A DNA stretch of 64,000 bases from Sphingobium sp. AP49. GTDB taxonomy: Bacteria; Pseudomonadota; Alphaproteobacteria; Sphingomonadales; Sphingomonadaceae. The notes under the pieces were generated by a model. It searched no databases. It was given only the letters and a program-made list of their open reading frames with translations, and was not told the origin of the DNA. The translations under genes were made by a program, and so were the position numbers. This document shows positions 9,966 to 18,247 of this stretch, one piece after another. The DNA lies in the NCBI RefSeq assembly GCF_000281715.2, contig NZ_CP124576.1, forward strand, positions 4,127,001 to 4,191,000. The letters are read 5' to 3'. Positions within the stretch are counted from its first letter, which is position 1; every line of letters begins with the position of its first letter.

Positions 9966-10436
9966 GTGGCCGACGCCAATATCTTCGATCGCCTGAAACA
10001 GGATCATGACGCCCATCGCCAGCTGTTCGCCAAGATGGCGGAAGCCATGCGCGAAAAGGATGACGAACGACTGGAAAAGCTGTTCGACCAGTTCAAGGTC
10101 GAAGTGACCGCCCATGCCGCCGCCGAGGAGGAAACCCTCTACGCCACCATGCTCGCCCAGCCGGACCTGCGCGAGGACGCCCAGCACAGCGTGTCCGAGC
10201 ATAAGGAAATCGACGATTATCTGGAGGAACTGGACGGCCTCAAATTCAACGGCGACGCCTGGCGCCGCACCTTCGACCAGCTCAAGAAACGCTATCTCCA
10301 CCATATCGACGAGGAAGAGGAGGAGATGTTCCCGGCCGCGGCCAAGGAACTGAGCAAGGCCAAGGAGCAGGAACTGGCGAAGCTCTTCGCCAAGCGCAAG
10401 CCCGCCGAACTGGCCCGCGCCGAGGCGGAGGACTGA
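9966..10436 (+). CDS. Hemerythrin-domain protein
   Basis: A 156-residue hemerythrin/HHE-type cation-binding protein, expected to bind a di-iron centre in a four-helix bundle and to sense or handle O2, NO or iron. Candidate ligands are visible as HDAHR near the N-terminus, HAAAEEETLY, HKEIDDYLEEL and HHIDEEEEEMF, matching the His/Glu spacing of the family; the C-terminus is Lys/Ala/Glu rich. The start is GTG 9966, seven bases after AAGGAGG; the in-frame extension upstream to 9483 is not protein-like. The ribosome site lies within a stem-loop. Only ten bases separate it from udgX, so the two are probably co-transcribed. Confidence 0.88.
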   Translation: MADANIFDRLKQDHDAHRQLFAKMAEAMREKDDERLEKLFDQFKVEVTAHAAAEEETLYATMLAQPDLREDAQHSVSEHKEIDDYLEELDGLKFNGDAWRRTFDQLKKRYLHHIDEEEEEMFPAAAKELSKAKEQELAKLFAKRKPAELARAEAED

Positions 10437-10446
10437 CCGGACCACC

Positions 10447-11853
10447 ATGTATCGGGTGACGCTGGCGGGGCCAGACGATTTTGAGGGCTGGCGCGACGCC
10501 GCCCGCACGCTGGCTCTCGCCACCGGTCCCGCCGACGCCATCCTGTGGGATGTTGCGGGCAGCGCTGCGCCCGACCTGTTCGGCAGCGATGCGACGCCCC
10601 TGCCCGCCACCCCGGCGAACGCAGCCTTTCCCGTGCCGCGCGCCTTCGTCGAACTGGCGCGCAGCGCGATCCTGCATCGCGATCCCGCCCGCTTCGCGCT
10701 GCTCTACAGCCTGTTGCTGGCGGTGCGTGCTCGGCCGGGCCGGATGGACGACCGCGCTGACCCGCTGCTGCGCCGGGTCGAGGATCTGGCCAAGGCGGTG
10801 CGGCGCGATATCCACAAGATGCGCGCCTTCGTCCGCTTCCGCGAACTGGATGAAGGCGACGGCCCGCGCTTCATCGCCTGGTTCGAGCCCGACCATCATA
10901 TCGTCCGCGCCAATGCCGGCTTCTTCACCCGCCGCTTCGCGTCGATGCGCTGGTCGATCCTCACGCCGGAAATCAGCATCCATTGGGATGGCGAGACATT
11001 GACCGAGGGGCCGGGTGCGCAACGCGGCGACGCTCCGGCGGACGATCCCGTCGAGGATGTGTGGAAGGGCTATTATGCCGCCATCTTCAACCCCGCCCGG
11101 CTCAAGACCGGGGCGATGCTGTCGGAAATGCCGCGCAAATATTGGCGCAACCTGCCCGAAGCCGCCCTTATCCCCGATCTCGTCGCCAGCGCCCAGGCGC
11201 GCGAGGCGGCGATGATCGCCACCGCCCCGCGCCCCGCAGCCCGCACCGGCAATAGCCGCGCCGCCTGGCAGGCACTGCGCGACGAGGCCATGGCCTGCAC
11301 CCGCTGCCCCTTACACGGGCCAGCCACGCAGACCGTGTTCGGCGAAGGCCCGCTTGACGCACCCCTGCTCTTCATCGGCGAACAGCCCGGCGATCAGGAG
11401 GATCTGGCCGGCCGCCCCTTTGTCGGCCCCGCCGGGCAATTGTTCGACGCGGCGCTGGCCGAGGCCGGTGTCGATCGAGCACGCGCCTATGTCACCAACG
11501 CCGTCAAGCATTTCAAATATGAACAGCGCGGCAAGCGCCGCATTCACCAGACGCCGGACGTGCCGGAGATCAAGGCCTGCCGCTGGTGGCTGGAGCAGGA
11601 ACTGGACCTCATCCGCCCGCGCATCATCGTCGCCCTGGGCGCCACCGCCGCCCGCGCCCTGCTGGGGAAGCCGGTAACGATCAGTCAGATGCGCGGCCGC
11701 CCGATACCGCTCGATGATGGCGCCGAAGCCTGGATTACCGTCCACCCCAGCTATTTGCTGCGCTTGCCCGATCCCGATCGGCAGGCGCAGGAACAGGCGC
11801 GCTTCGTCGCCGATCTGCGACTCGTCGGCGAACGGCTTGCCGTCCGTGCCTGA
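10447..11853 (+). CDS. udgX: DUF4130-UdgX fusion, uracil-DNA-binding protein
   Basis: A 468-residue two-domain protein. Residues 1 to about 255 are DUF4130-like (ending with YYAAIFNPARLKTGAMLSEMPRKYWRNLPEA), the domain usually linked to the radical SAM repair protein. Residues 275-468 are a family-4-like uracil-DNA glycosylase of the UdgX type: Cys284/Cys287 and Cys378 for the Fe-S cluster, GEQPGDQED (311-319), the diagnostic KRRIH insert at 363-367 with His367, and VHPSYLLR at 432-439. In mycobacterial UdgX the His of this insert forms a covalent bond with the abasic site after uracil removal. At the place where ordinary family-4 enzymes have a third Cys (NVVKC), this protein reads NAVKH with His356. 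Confidence 0.92.
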   Translation: MYRVTLAGPDDFEGWRDAARTLALATGPADAILWDVAGSAAPDLFGSDATPLPATPANAAFPVPRAFVELARSAILHRDPARFALLYSLLLAVRARPGRMDDRADPLLRRVEDLAKAVRRDIHKMRAFVRFRELDEGDGPRFIAWFEPDHHIVRANAGFFTRRFASMRWSILTPEISIHWDGETLTEGPGAQRGDAPADDPVEDVWKGYYAAIFNPARLKTGAMLSEMPRKYWRNLPEAALIPDLVASAQAREAAMIATAPRPAARTGNSRAAWQALRDEAMACTRCPLHGPATQTVFGEGPLDAPLLFIGEQPGDQEDLAGRPFVGPAGQLFDAALAEAGVDRARAYVTNAVKHFKYEQRGKRRIHQTPDVPEIKACRWWLEQELDLIRPRIIVALGATAARALLGKPVTISQMRGRPIPLDDGAEAWITVHPSYLLRLPDPDRQAQEQARFVADLRLVGERLAVRA

Positions 11854-11920
11854 TATAAATGCGTTGACGGCCGGCTCGCTGCGCGCGACGCTGCCCCCAT
11901 CAAATTAAACAGGGGGTTAC

Positions 11921-13246
11921 ATGATCTGGGGGAAGGCAGCGGCGCTGGCCGCATGCAGCATGGCGGCGCTGGTCGCGGTGTCGGCGCCGGCCGTAATGGC
12001 CAAGGATGTCGTGGTCCATGCCGGACGGATGATCGACGGCACCGGCGCCGCCGCGCGCGAGAAAGTGTCGATCCTGATCCATGACGATCGCATCACCGCG
12101 ATCCAGTCCGGCTTCGTCACGCCCACCGGCGCGGAGGTGATCGACCTGTCGGCCAAGACCGTGCTGCCCGGCCTGATCGATACCCATGACCATATCACCG
12201 CCGGCTGGCACAGCGGCGACCCGATCCGCAACGCGGTGACGCGCAGCGCCTATGAGGATGCGATCGAGGCGACCGGCTTCGTGCGCAATACGCTGCTCGC
12301 CGGCTTCACCTCGGTCCGTGACTGCGGCGCCGATACCCAGGTGATCGTCGCGCTCAAGAAATCGATCGACGGCGCCGTCATCCCCGGCCCGCGCCTGTGG
12401 GTGGCAGGCACGCCGCTCGGCCCGACCGGCGGCCATGGCGACGCGGTCAACGGCCTGCGCGTCGAATTTGCCGACATTCCCCACATCAGCGACAATGTGA
12501 TCGACAGCCCGGAAGCCGCCCGCATCGCCGTGCGCCGGCTGAAGCGCGAGGGCGCGGACCTTATCAAGATCATGCCCTCGGGCGGGGTCATGTCGATCGG
12601 CGATGATCCCAAGCATCAGTTGATGACCGACGAGGAGATCAAGGCGGTGATCGACACCGCCCATAGCCTGGGCATGAAGGTCGCGGCCCATGCCCATGGC
12701 AAGGAGGCGATCGACCACACGATAGCGCTGGGCGTCGATTCGATCGAGCATGGCTCCTATGCCGACGCCGGCAGCTACAAGATCTTCAAGCAATATGGCG
12801 CCTATCTGGTGCCGACCATGCTGGTGGGCGAGCGCGTCTATCAGCGCGCCAGGGAACATCCCGAACAGCTCAATCCCTCGACCGCCGAAAAGGCATTGGT
12901 GATCGGCCCGCTGCTACAGAAGAATCTGCGCGATGCCTATGCCGCCGGGGTCAAGATCGCCTTCGGCACCGACACGTTCGGCCTGTCCGACCATGGCGAA
13001 AATGCCCAGGAATTCGCGCTGATGGTGCGCGCGGGCATGCCGGCGATGGAGGCGATCAAGGCCGCCACCGCCAATGCCGCCGACCTGTTGGGCAGCGCCG
13101 ATGTCGGCACGTTGCAGGCCGGCCGCTATGCCGACCTGATCGCGGTCGATGGTGACCCGCTGGCCGATGTCCGCCAGCTCGAAAAGGTCGGCTTCGTGAT
13201 GAAGGGCGGCGCCGTGGTCAAGGCCGACGGCAAGCCGATGATCTGA
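11921..13246 (+). CDS. Exported amidohydrolase (imidazolonepropionase/prolidase-like)
   Basis: A 441-residue metal-dependent amidohydrolase with a signal peptide (residues 1-27, cleavage after VMA). Metal and catalytic residues visible: DTHDHITAG (HxH), DLIKIMPSGG (bridging Lys), AHAHG, SIEHGSY and GTDTFG (final Asp). This set is typical of the Xaa-Pro dipeptidase/imidazolonepropionase-like group that acts on N-blocked dipeptides or cyclic amides in the periplasm. Exact substrate unknown. AGGGGG precedes the ATG at eight bases or fewer. The gene follows udgX on the same strand by 67 bases but is functionally unrelated. Confidence 0.9.
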   Translation: MIWGKAAALAACSMAALVAVSAPAVMAKDVVVHAGRMIDGTGAAAREKVSILIHDDRITAIQSGFVTPTGAEVIDLSAKTVLPGLIDTHDHITAGWHSGDPIRNAVTRSAYEDAIEATGFVRNTLLAGFTSVRDCGADTQVIVALKKSIDGAVIPGPRLWVAGTPLGPTGGHGDAVNGLRVEFADIPHISDNVIDSPEAARIAVRRLKREGADLIKIMPSGGVMSIGDDPKHQLMTDEEIKAVIDTAHSLGMKVAAHAHGKEAIDHTIALGVDSIEHGSYADAGSYKIFKQYGAYLVPTMLVGERVYQRAREHPEQLNPSTAEKALVIGPLLQKNLRDAYAAGVKIAFGTDTFGLSDHGENAQEFALMVRAGMPAMEAIKAATANAADLLGSADVGTLQAGRYADLIAVDGDPLADVRQLEKVGFVMKGGAVVKADGKPMI

Positions 13247-13254
13247 CCGGCCTT

Positions 13255-13277
13255 GGGGCTGGCGTCAGACCAGCCCC
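13255..13277. terminator. Stem-loop across a convergent junction
   Basis: GGGGCTGG (13255-13262) pairs with CCAGCCCC (13270-13277) around a seven-base loop that contains the stop codon of the minus-strand DUF1489 gene. No U-tract. Confidence 0.5.
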
Positions 13278-13663
13278 AGCCGCGCCAGTTCGTTCAGCAT
13301 GGCGGGCGGCATCGCTTCCAGATCGTCCGCCTCGCCGCCGCCCAGATCGGGCGGCGCATCCTTGTCCTCCAGATAGCGCCAGCCCTGATGCGCGCGCTTG
13401 GGGGCCGTCCGCACCGGGATCAGCCGTGGCGCCAGCCGGATCCAGTAGCGCCCCTGCCCGGTCTCCTGAAAGCCCAGGATCGGACTGCGGCCGACCAGCG
13501 CATGGCCGTGAATCCAGTAGAGCGATCCGCCATCCATCTCCTCCAGCCGCTTGGGCAGATAGCGGGTGGTCAGGCGCGCCTCGTCCGCATGGCTTTCCAG
13601 CCAGGCCTTGAGGGTCGCGGGGCTTTCGCTCTGGAAGGCGATCTTGGTCAGGTGCAGCGGCAT
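13265..13663 (-). CDS. DUF1489 family protein
   Basis: A 132-residue soluble protein of unknown function with the DUF1489 pattern seen widely in alphaproteobacteria: an N-terminal LTKIAFQSES, then TRYLPKRLEEMDGGSLYWIHGH and a basic middle with TGQGRYWIRLAPRLIPVR, and QGWRYLEDKDAPPDL near the end. No membrane segment or catalytic signature is evident. It lies 23 bases downstream of mgtE's stop on the opposite side of the same operon direction (both minus strand; mgtE ends at 13687 but is upstream), so the order of transcription is mgtE then this gene. Confidence 0.8.
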   Translation of the reverse strand: MPLHLTKIAFQSESPATLKAWLESHADEARLTTRYLPKRLEEMDGGSLYWIHGHALVGRSPILGFQETGQGRYWIRLAPRLIPVRTAPKRAHQGWRYLEDKDAPPDLGGGEADDLEAMPPAMLNELARLGLV

Positions 13664-13686
13664 TGGCGTCTAGATGGGGCGGCGGT

Positions 13687-15138
13687 TCAGCCGGTCAATC
13701 CCGCCGCCGTGGCCAGCCCCAGAAAAGCGAAGAAGCCCATCGAGTCCGTGATCATGGTGACGAAGATGGAGGATGCCACCGCCGGGTCGAGGTTCATCCG
13801 GTCGAACGCCAACGGCACCGCTGCGCCGGCGAGGCCAGCGGTCACGATATTGGTCATCATCGCTGCGGCAATGACGCCGCCCAGCTGGACATTGTGGAAC
13901 ACCAGCCCCACGCCCAGTCCCAGCACCAGCGCCACGGTGCAGCCATTGAGCAATGCCACGCGAATTTCGCGCAATATGGTACGGCGGGCGTTCGATCCGG
14001 TAATCTGGTTGGTGGCAAGCGCGCGTACCGTCACCGCCATGGTCTGGCTGCCGGCATTACCGCCCACCCCCGCGACGATCGGCATCAGCGTCGCGAGCGC
14101 CACCATCTTCTCGATCGTATGCTCGAAAATGCCGATGATGGTCGACGCCACCAACGCGGTCAGCAAGTTGGTCAGCAGCCAGCGCACACGCGCGCGGTAG
14201 CTGTCCATCACCGGCTCGTTGATGTCGCCTTCGCCCGCACCCGACAGGCGGAGGATATCCTCGCCCGCTTCCTCGGAAATGATGTGGACGATGTCGTCGA
14301 CCGTGATCATGCCGACCAGCCGGCCGCTGCCATCGACCACGGCGGCGGAGATCAGCGCATATTTCTGGAAGCGCAGCGCCACCTCTTCCTGGTCCATGTC
14401 GACCGGGATCAGCGTCTGCTCGCGCTTCATCAGGTCAGCCATGGCAATGTCGCGCGGACAGGTCAGTACCCAGCTCAGCTGACAGGTGCCGATCGGCTTA
14501 TGGCCTTCATCGACGACGAAGATTTCCCAGAAGTCGCGGGTCAGGTCGCCATTGTCGCGCAGATAGTCGATCACCTGGCCGACCGTCATATGCTCGGGCA
14601 CCGCGACCAGGTCGCGCTGCATCAGGCGACCGGCGGATTCTTCGGGATAAGCGAGCGCAGACTCGATCGCGGCGCGATCTTCCGGCTCCATCGCCTCCAG
14701 CACCGCCTGCTGGTCGGCTTCCTCCATGTCCTCAATAATCGCGACGGCATCGTCGGTATCGAGTTCGGAGGCGAATTCGGCGACCTGCTCGGGCGCCAGC
14801 GCGCCGATCAGGTCGTCGCGCACATAATCATTGAGTTCGGACAGAACCTCCGCGCCGACCAGGTCGCCCAGCGCAGCGGCCACTTCGCCACGCTGCTCGG
14901 CGGGCGTCAGTTCCAGAAGGTCGGCAATGTCGGCGGGATGCAGCGGCGAGACCAGCTCGCGCGCATGGTCGATGTCGCCTTCGTCCACCGCATCCAGCAC
15001 GGCGGACAGGAATTCGGGCTTCAGCCGGTCATCCTCGTCCAGGCTCGACTCGACCTGCTCCATACCGGCCGAGATCAGACTCTCGTCAGCAAGTTCCTCG
15101 TGCGGCCGCGGCTCGGCCAAATCGCCACGTTCGGTCAT
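13687..15138 (-). CDS. mgtE: Magnesium transporter MgtE
   Basis: A 483-residue Mg2+ channel/transporter. The acidic N domain (residues about 35-165, with LHPADIADLLELTPAEQR) precedes two CBS domains (about 165-290: LVAVPEHMTVGQVIDYL and LIPVDMDQEEVALRFQKYALISAAVVD) that sense cytosolic Mg2+, then about five transmembrane helices with the conserved GVGGNAGSQT segment and the C-terminal FVTMITDSMGFFAFLGLA, which lines the pore. The start at 15138 (MTERGD) is chosen because the preceding in-frame residues are not MgtE-like. Divergent from ppiB. Confidence 0.93.
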   Translation of the reverse strand: MTERGDLAEPRPHEELADESLISAGMEQVESSLDEDDRLKPEFLSAVLDAVDEGDIDHARELVSPLHPADIADLLELTPAEQRGEVAAALGDLVGAEVLSELNDYVRDDLIGALAPEQVAEFASELDTDDAVAIIEDMEEADQQAVLEAMEPEDRAAIESALAYPEESAGRLMQRDLVAVPEHMTVGQVIDYLRDNGDLTRDFWEIFVVDEGHKPIGTCQLSWVLTCPRDIAMADLMKREQTLIPVDMDQEEVALRFQKYALISAAVVDGSGRLVGMITVDDIVHIISEEAGEDILRLSGAGEGDINEPVMDSYRARVRWLLTNLLTALVASTIIGIFEHTIEKMVALATLMPIVAGVGGNAGSQTMAVTVRALATNQITGSNARRTILREIRVALLNGCTVALVLGLGVGLVFHNVQLGGVIAAAMMTNIVTAGLAGAAVPLAFDRMNLDPAVASSIFVTMITDSMGFFAFLGLATAAGLTG

Positions 15139-15219
15139 GGCGCGCGCAACTGTCCGGTTCCTGTAACATTCCGATGCTTTCGCCGATGCACAATATAATT
15201 GCAATGGGCTTGGACGCGC

Positions 15220-15250
15220 TTTGGCAACAGATGGGGCAGGCTTTGCCAAA
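15220..15250. promoter_or_regulatory. Inverted repeat in the mgtE-ppiB divergent region
   Basis: TTTGGCAA (15220-15227) and TTGCCAAA (15243-15250), spaced by 15 bases, lie between the divergent mgtE and ppiB genes. It could be an operator; no regulator is identified. Confidence 0.3.
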
Positions 15251-15321
15251 CAGCTGCTTCCATCCCCATCGCAAGCCTCTATATGAGGCGATCAACGCCT
15301 TCCCCAATGAGAGGATCTTTC

Positions 15322-15774
15322 ATGGCCGACGAAACCCTTACCCTTTCCCTCGACAGCGGCGGCGACGTCGTGATCAAGCTGCGCCCCGATCTGGCGCCCG
15401 GCCATGTCGAACGCATCACCACCCTCGCCAAGGACGGCTTCTATGACGGCGTGGTCTTCCACCGCGTCATCCCCGGCTTCATGGCGCAGGGCGGCGATCC
15501 GACCGGCACCGGCATGGGCGGTTCCAAGCTGCCCGACATCAAGGCCGAATTCAGCCGCGAACCGCATGTCCGCGGCGTGTGCTCGATGGCCCGCGCGATG
15601 AACCCGAACAGCGCCAACAGCCAGTTCTTCATCTGCTTCGACGACGCTACCTTCCTCGACGGCCAGTATACCGTCTGGGGCGAAGTCACCTCGGGCATGG
15701 AACATGTCGATGCGCTGCCCAAGGGCGAGCCGCCCAAGACGCCGGGCAAGATCGTCAAGGCGACCGTCGCCTAA
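15322..15774 (+). CDS. ppiB: Cyclophilin-type peptidyl-prolyl isomerase
   Basis: A 150-residue single-domain cyclophilin that catalyses cis-trans isomerisation of Xaa-Pro bonds. Family landmarks: GFYDGVVFHRVIPGFMAQGGDP (active-site Arg and Phe), ARAMNPNSANSQFFICFDD and TVWGEV. There is no signal peptide, so it is cytosolic. The ATG at 15322 follows GAGAGG by six bases; upstream in-frame ATGs would add non-family residues. Confidence 0.93.
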   Translation: MADETLTLSLDSGGDVVIKLRPDLAPGHVERITTLAKDGFYDGVVFHRVIPGFMAQGGDPTGTGMGGSKLPDIKAEFSREPHVRGVCSMARAMNPNSANSQFFICFDDATFLDGQYTVWGEVTSGMEHVDALPKGEPPKTPGKIVKATVA

Positions 15775-15834
15775 GCGACATATAGCCCAAGCCGTCGCCA
15801 GTCCCTCATGGGCACTGGCCGCAGGCGCAGTCCC

Positions 15835-15865
15835 GACACCGGTGCGGCCCCGCCGCACCGGTGTC
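15835..15865. terminator. 14-bp stem-loop at a convergent junction
   Basis: GACACCGGTGCGGC (15835-15848) pairs perfectly with GCCGCACCGGTGTC (15852-15865) over a three-base loop. It overlaps the stop codon of the minus-strand lipoprotein gene. No U-tract on either side. Confidence 0.6.
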
Positions 15866-16565
15866 AGCGTTTCCGGGCAAGTCCGTCGGTGGCGGAAATC
15901 AGCTGCGCCGTCTGGGTTGCATTTTCCGCTTCATCGGCTGGCGGCGCGACATAGGCGCCGATCGATTCGATATGCCAGCGCCGTGCTGCCTCGCTCGCGC
16001 CCGGCACGTCATCGACCCGGCGCAGAACCACCTGGCGCAGCCGATACCAGGGCCTGCCGTTCGCCTTCAGCCGGCCATAGACCTGCACCGGCACCGTCAC
16101 GAAGCTCGATCCTGCCGCACCTTCGGGTTCGGCCGGACTGCCAATATTGGCATGGATTTCGCCGAAGCCGCGAAAGCGCGCGGCGAAATGCGCATCATCC
16201 TGTGCCCCGATCGCGCTCTTCTCGTCCCACAAATCCTGCGCGTCGCTGAAGCGTTTTTCCTCCAGCAGACCATAATAGCCCTGTACCACCTGGGCAGCGC
16301 CCTGCGCGCTGTCGGGATCGATCGCGCCCTCCTCGGCCGGCGCCGGTTCCACCGGCAAACCGCCAGGCGTACCAGGCGCAGGCGGCGCCAGCGGCTCCAT
16401 CAGCGCCTGTGCTTCGGCCCGGACATTATTCTCCACCTGGCTGGCATTGGCGCCATTGGCCAGATTGTCGATCGCACTCTCCTCCCGCCCGTCACAGGCG
16501 GTCAGACTCACCAGGCCCAGTAACAATGCGGCGCCAGCCATCCCCCTCATAAACGTCTCCCGCAT
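15864..16565 (-). CDS. Predicted lipoprotein with Asn/Ala-rich linker
   Basis: A 233-residue predicted lipoprotein: hydrophobic leader and lipobox LTAC, followed by a disordered linker (ESAIDNLANGANASQVENN, then Pro/Ala-rich). The C-terminal half (about residues 85-215) has an alpha+beta look with GYYGLLEEKRFSDAQDLWDE, resembling small NTF2-like or DUF4440-like folds, but I do not recognise it firmly. The ATG at 16565 overlaps the TGA of the upstream lipoprotein gene by one base (TGATG), indicating translational coupling. A later ATG at 16550 is possible. Confidence 0.7.
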   Translation of the reverse strand: MRETFMRGMAGAALLLGLVSLTACDGREESAIDNLANGANASQVENNVRAEAQALMEPLAPPAPGTPGGLPVEPAPAEEGAIDPDSAQGAAQVVQGYYGLLEEKRFSDAQDLWDEKSAIGAQDDAHFAARFRGFGEIHANIGSPAEPEGAAGSSFVTVPVQVYGRLKANGRPWYRLRQVVLRRVDDVPGASEAARRWHIESIGAYVAPPADEAENATQTAQLISATDGLARKR

Positions 16566-17266
16566 CAATTGGGCCGGGTCCGAACCGGTTCGCGGCCACC
16601 GCCCCTTGTACCACCCTCCGCCCGCATGCGCGGCGCCGGTCGGGCACTGCCGCCCATGTCGCGCGGCGGGCGGCTTGCCTGGGGTGGGCGCTGACCGGGC
16701 TGCGGCACATAGCGCTGGTCTCCACCGCTGGCGCCTGGCGTCGGACGCCCGCGACCAGGCGTATCATTGCCGCGCGGCGGGCGTGGGCGGGTCCAATTGC
16801 CATCATTGGGACGACCATCGCCGCCATTCCAGCCCGGACGACCGCCACCGGGACGTCCGTCGCCCGGGCGATCGCCATCAGGACGTCCATCACCGGGCCG
16901 ATCCCAGCCCGGTCGTCCATTGCCCGGTCGCCCGTCACCGGGACGACCATTGCCCGGACGCTCCTTGCGACGCGCCTCCCAATAACGACGCTGGCCGTCG
17001 TTCCAGCGATGCCGGGCGCCGCCACGATCGTACACATAATAACCGCTGCCCGGATAATAATAATCATTGTACCAGCCGCCATAGGCGCCCGGCGCATAGC
17101 CATAAGGCCCATAATAGCCATCGCCATAATAGCCGCCGCCGCCATAATAGCCGGTACCGACGCTCACGCCGCCATAGCCATAGCCGTCATCATAGGCGCA
17201 GCCCCCCAGGGCTATCACGCTCGCGAGACCAAGCGCAGCCAGGAATCGCGATCCAGTCCGCTTCAT
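16565..17266 (-). CDS. Tyr/Gly-rich lipoprotein with RPGDG repeats
   Basis: A 233-residue predicted lipoprotein with lipobox LGGC at Cys23. Residues 24-80 are extremely Gly/Tyr-rich (YGGGGYYGDGYYGPYGY), followed by HRWNDGQRRYWEARR and then about nine imperfect RPG(N/D)G units at residues 103-147, and a basic Arg/Pro/Gly tail. The composition suggests an intrinsically disordered, cell-envelope-associated protein, perhaps interacting with polysaccharide or peptidoglycan; function unknown. The start at 17266 has AGGAGA six bases upstream; longer in-frame starts lack support. The repeats are also visible in DNA at about 16825-16960. Confidence 0.7.
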   Translation of the reverse strand: MKRTGSRFLAALGLASVIALGGCAYDDGYGYGGVSVGTGYYGGGGYYGDGYYGPYGYAPGAYGGWYNDYYYPGSGYYVYDRGGARHRWNDGQRRYWEARRKERPGNGRPGDGRPGNGRPGWDRPGDGRPDGDRPGDGRPGGGRPGWNGGDGRPNDGNWTRPRPPRGNDTPGRGRPTPGASGGDQRYVPQPGQRPPQASRPPRDMGGSARPAPRMRAEGGTRGGGREPVRTRPN

Positions 17267-17579
17267 TGCCTGTCTCCTCATACCATTCATGCCCTTGGCT
17301 AACGCGTCCCGGTTGAATTGGTGGTGAATGAAAAACGGTTCAAGAGCAGGGGTTTATTCCCCGTTCAGAAAAGCACCTCTTCGTTCATTCCAGTGACAGA
17401 AACCGTGTCAATTCCAACACATAATCGCCACCTGACGAATATTTCGCATCTTGTTCAGGAAACCTTCCGGCGGGCCTGTTCATTGATTGCCCATGTCCTC
17501 GCAGACGCTTGCAGCGCCCAGGGCATACCGGCGGGTCCACACCCCGGTTATTTTTCAGAAACAGATAAAGGGTCACCCC
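17267..17579. other. Divergent intergenic region
   Basis: 313 bases between the divergent lipoprotein operon and the outer-membrane protein gene, noticeably richer in A+T than its surroundings. Both promoters must lie here. I see no convincing -35/-10 pair, no RNA gene and only a short GGGG/CCCC hairpin at 17349-17362. Confidence 0.5.
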
Positions 17580-18134
17580 ATGAAGACACTGCTTCTCACG
17601 GCAGTTGCTGCCGCCGCTCTGTTGCCTGCCGCCGCGATGGCGCAGGACGACGCCGGCTCCACCCGCCGCATCGAACCCTATGTCGGCGTGATGGCGGGCG
17701 TGCATAATTATGACAGCGAGACCAGCAAGGAAGGCATTCCGCCTGTCGGTTACAAGGGCCGCATGGTCGAAGGCGTCGCAGGCGTGAACTACAATATTGC
17801 CGGCCCGGTCGTACTGGGTGTCGAGGGCACGGCATCCAAGGGCGTGAGCGGCGACATCGATTGGGAATATGGCGCGGCAGGCCGTGTCGGCGTGAAAGCT
17901 GGCAAGGACAGCATGTTCTTCGGCAAGGTCGGCTATCAGTGGACCAATTTCGATGCGCTGGGCAAGGATAGCCGCGACTATCACGGCATGACCTATGGCG
18001 CTGGCGTCGAACTGTCGCCGGCCGACCTGGGCAGTTCGGCCGCGCGCAGCAACGTCCGTCTGCGCGTCCAAGCCGACACCACCGGCAATTTCCATTCGAT
18101 CCGCCCGATGGCGGGCATGGTCCTAAAATATTGA
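17580..18134 (+). CDS. Small outer-membrane beta-barrel protein
   Basis: A 184-residue exported protein. Signal peptide MKTLLLTAVAAAALLPAAAMA with cleavage before QDD. The mature part alternates polar and hydrophobic residues in short strands (EPYVGVMAGVHNY, VEGVAGVNYNI, FFGKVGYQW) and ends in the aromatic LKY, typical of eight-stranded OmpA/OmpW/Opa-like barrels. No peptidoglycan domain is present. The start at 17580 is chosen because it begins the signal peptide and follows AAAGGG. Role unknown; structural or adhesion functions are common in this fold. Confidence 0.8.
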   Translation: MKTLLLTAVAAAALLPAAAMAQDDAGSTRRIEPYVGVMAGVHNYDSETSKEGIPPVGYKGRMVEGVAGVNYNIAGPVVLGVEGTASKGVSGDIDWEYGAAGRVGVKAGKDSMFFGKVGYQWTNFDALGKDSRDYHGMTYGAGVELSPADLGSSAARSNVRLRVQADTTGNFHSIRPMAGMVLKY

Positions 18135-18141
18135 CGCAATC

Positions 18142-18171
18142 GGGCCGCTGACGGAATTCCGCCAGCGGCCC
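18142..18171. terminator. Stem-loop after outer-membrane protein gene
   Basis: GGGCCGCTG (18142-18150) pairs with CAGCGGCCC (18163-18171), the loop itself holding CGGAATTCCG. A second inverted repeat, GTGCGGGACG (18203-18212) with CGTCCCGCAC (18232-18241), precedes the stop of the convergent adhP gene. Confidence 0.55.
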
Positions 18172-18247
18172 GTCATGGCCACCTCTCCCGAGGGAGAGAT
18201 GGGTGCGGGACGGTCGGAAGGACTGCAGGATCGTCCCGCACTATTCT

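Noticed and set aside
10400-11022. Minus-strand open frames opposite hemerythrin and udgX
   Set aside because: They are reverse-frame shadows of well-supported genes, with no start signals.
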